A DNA stretch of 13,642 bases from Anaerolineae bacterium (GTDB taxonomy: Bacteria > Chloroflexota > Anaerolineae > Promineifilales > Promineifilaceae), in assembly GCA_028277515.1 (NCBI GenBank), contig JANQGC010000020.1, forward strand, positions 1-13,642, written 5' to 3'. Both the position numbers and the translations under genes were made by a program. The notes beneath the pieces were generated by a model. It searched no databases. It saw nothing but the letters and a program-made list of their open reading frames with translations, and was not told where the DNA came from. Positions 13,284 through 13,642 of this stretch are shown piece by piece (positions within the stretch are counted from its first letter, which is position 1; every line of letters begins with the position of its first letter).

Positions 13284-13642
13284 TTATTCCTCAATTGGCT
13301 GGGCAGTAAATTCAATTTCCAGGCGCACCTCCTCGGATACATTAGCTACGCCGGGCACCGAGGGAACCTGTAAATCAAAATCGGCACGCATCACGGTGGT
13401 TTGACCCATCCCTTGCAACTCGTTTTCGGACACGGCCGTGACATTCATGACAAAAGTGACGGGCTGGATGATGTCCCGAATTTGCAGATCCCCCCTCACT
13501 TCAAATTCATAGGGTTCCCCAATTATTACCGGTTCGCCGGGCAGAGCGCTGATCTCCGTAGGCGTGAAGGTGATAAACTGGTACTCGTCCTGGTTGGAAT
13601 CCAGAATTTGTGTGCGCAGAGCGCGGTTGCGAAACTCATTGT
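13284..13642 (-). CDS. YceI-family protein, N-terminus beyond the window edge
   Basis: YceI proteins form a lipocalin-like beta barrel that binds long isoprenoid or lipid ligands, usually in the periplasm. The minus-strand frame is open from the right edge (first full codon 13640-13638) to a TAA at 13286-13284, giving about 118 residues of the C-terminal part. Visible family features are 'NRALRTQILDSN', 'EYQFITFTPTEI', 'VRGDLQIRDIIQPVTF' and 'MRADFDLQVPSVPGVANVSE', ending 'VRLEIEFTAQPIEE'. The GTG at 13499 is only an internal codon, because homologous sequence continues upstream of it. The signal peptide and first strands would lie outside the window. The gene converges with the nucleotidyltransferase-fold gene with a 9-nt gap and no evident terminator. 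Confidence 0.85.
   Translation of the reverse strand, partial: NEFRNRALRTQILDSNQDEYQFITFTPTEISALPGEPVIIGEPYEFEVRGDLQIRDIIQPVTFVMNVTAVSENELQGMGQTTVMRADFDLQVPSVPGVANVSEEVRLEIEFTAQPIEE

Noticed and set aside
13284..13499. YceI-like gene starting at GTG 13499
   Set aside because: Family sequence continues upstream in the same frame to the window edge, so this GTG is an internal Val codon.

Overview
The window looks like a chromosomal segment of a Chloroflexota bacterium, probably an Anaerolineae relative. This placement is inference. It rests on a four-domain S1-type protein next to a stand-alone CarD-like regulator, on secreted proteins with 'GWN...LVKNG.G..YWP' and 'SYQISRSV...G' modules that I associate with this phylum, and on moderate GC. 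No rRNA, tRNA, CRISPR array, integrase or transposase gene was found.

Layout, left to right. (1) A small GNAT-type acetyltransferase (to 462) whose frame is open to the left edge. (2) A secreted, helical, Gly/Arg/His-tailed protein (595-1263), followed by a cluster of three REP-like palindromic units (1263-1377) and a clear intrinsic terminator (1378-1404). (3) About 420 nt with no convincing gene. (4) A CarD-family RNA-polymerase-binding regulator (1829-2326) and an S1-type RNA-binding protein (2400-3614), both linked to gene expression. (5) A three-gene sugar operon: a GT20 trehalose-6-phosphate-synthase-like enzyme (3877-5394), a GT4 glycosyltransferase one base later (5396-6649), and a HAD trehalose-phosphatase-like enzyme (about 6767-7561). 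An approximately 80-bp hairpin repeat lies between the last two. The operon most likely makes trehalose or a related osmolyte, with the GT4 enzyme as the unexplained part. (6) A cell-surface pair: a tail-fibre-like exported protein (7842-9464) and a 987-residue mosaic M23 peptidase (9510-12473). A lone nucleotidyltransferase-fold protein follows (12492-13274). (7) A convergent, 5'-truncated YceI-family gene on the minus strand (13284-13642).

Two patterns cut across the genes. The octamer ACGGCCGT occurs 10 times by hand count, against about 0.2 expected in random 50% GC sequence, much like the HIP1 palindrome of cyanobacteria. CGGCCG cores are almost absent from the AT-rich 8.06-11.5 kb stretch, which suggests that part of the surface-protein region has a different history. 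All counts were made by eye.
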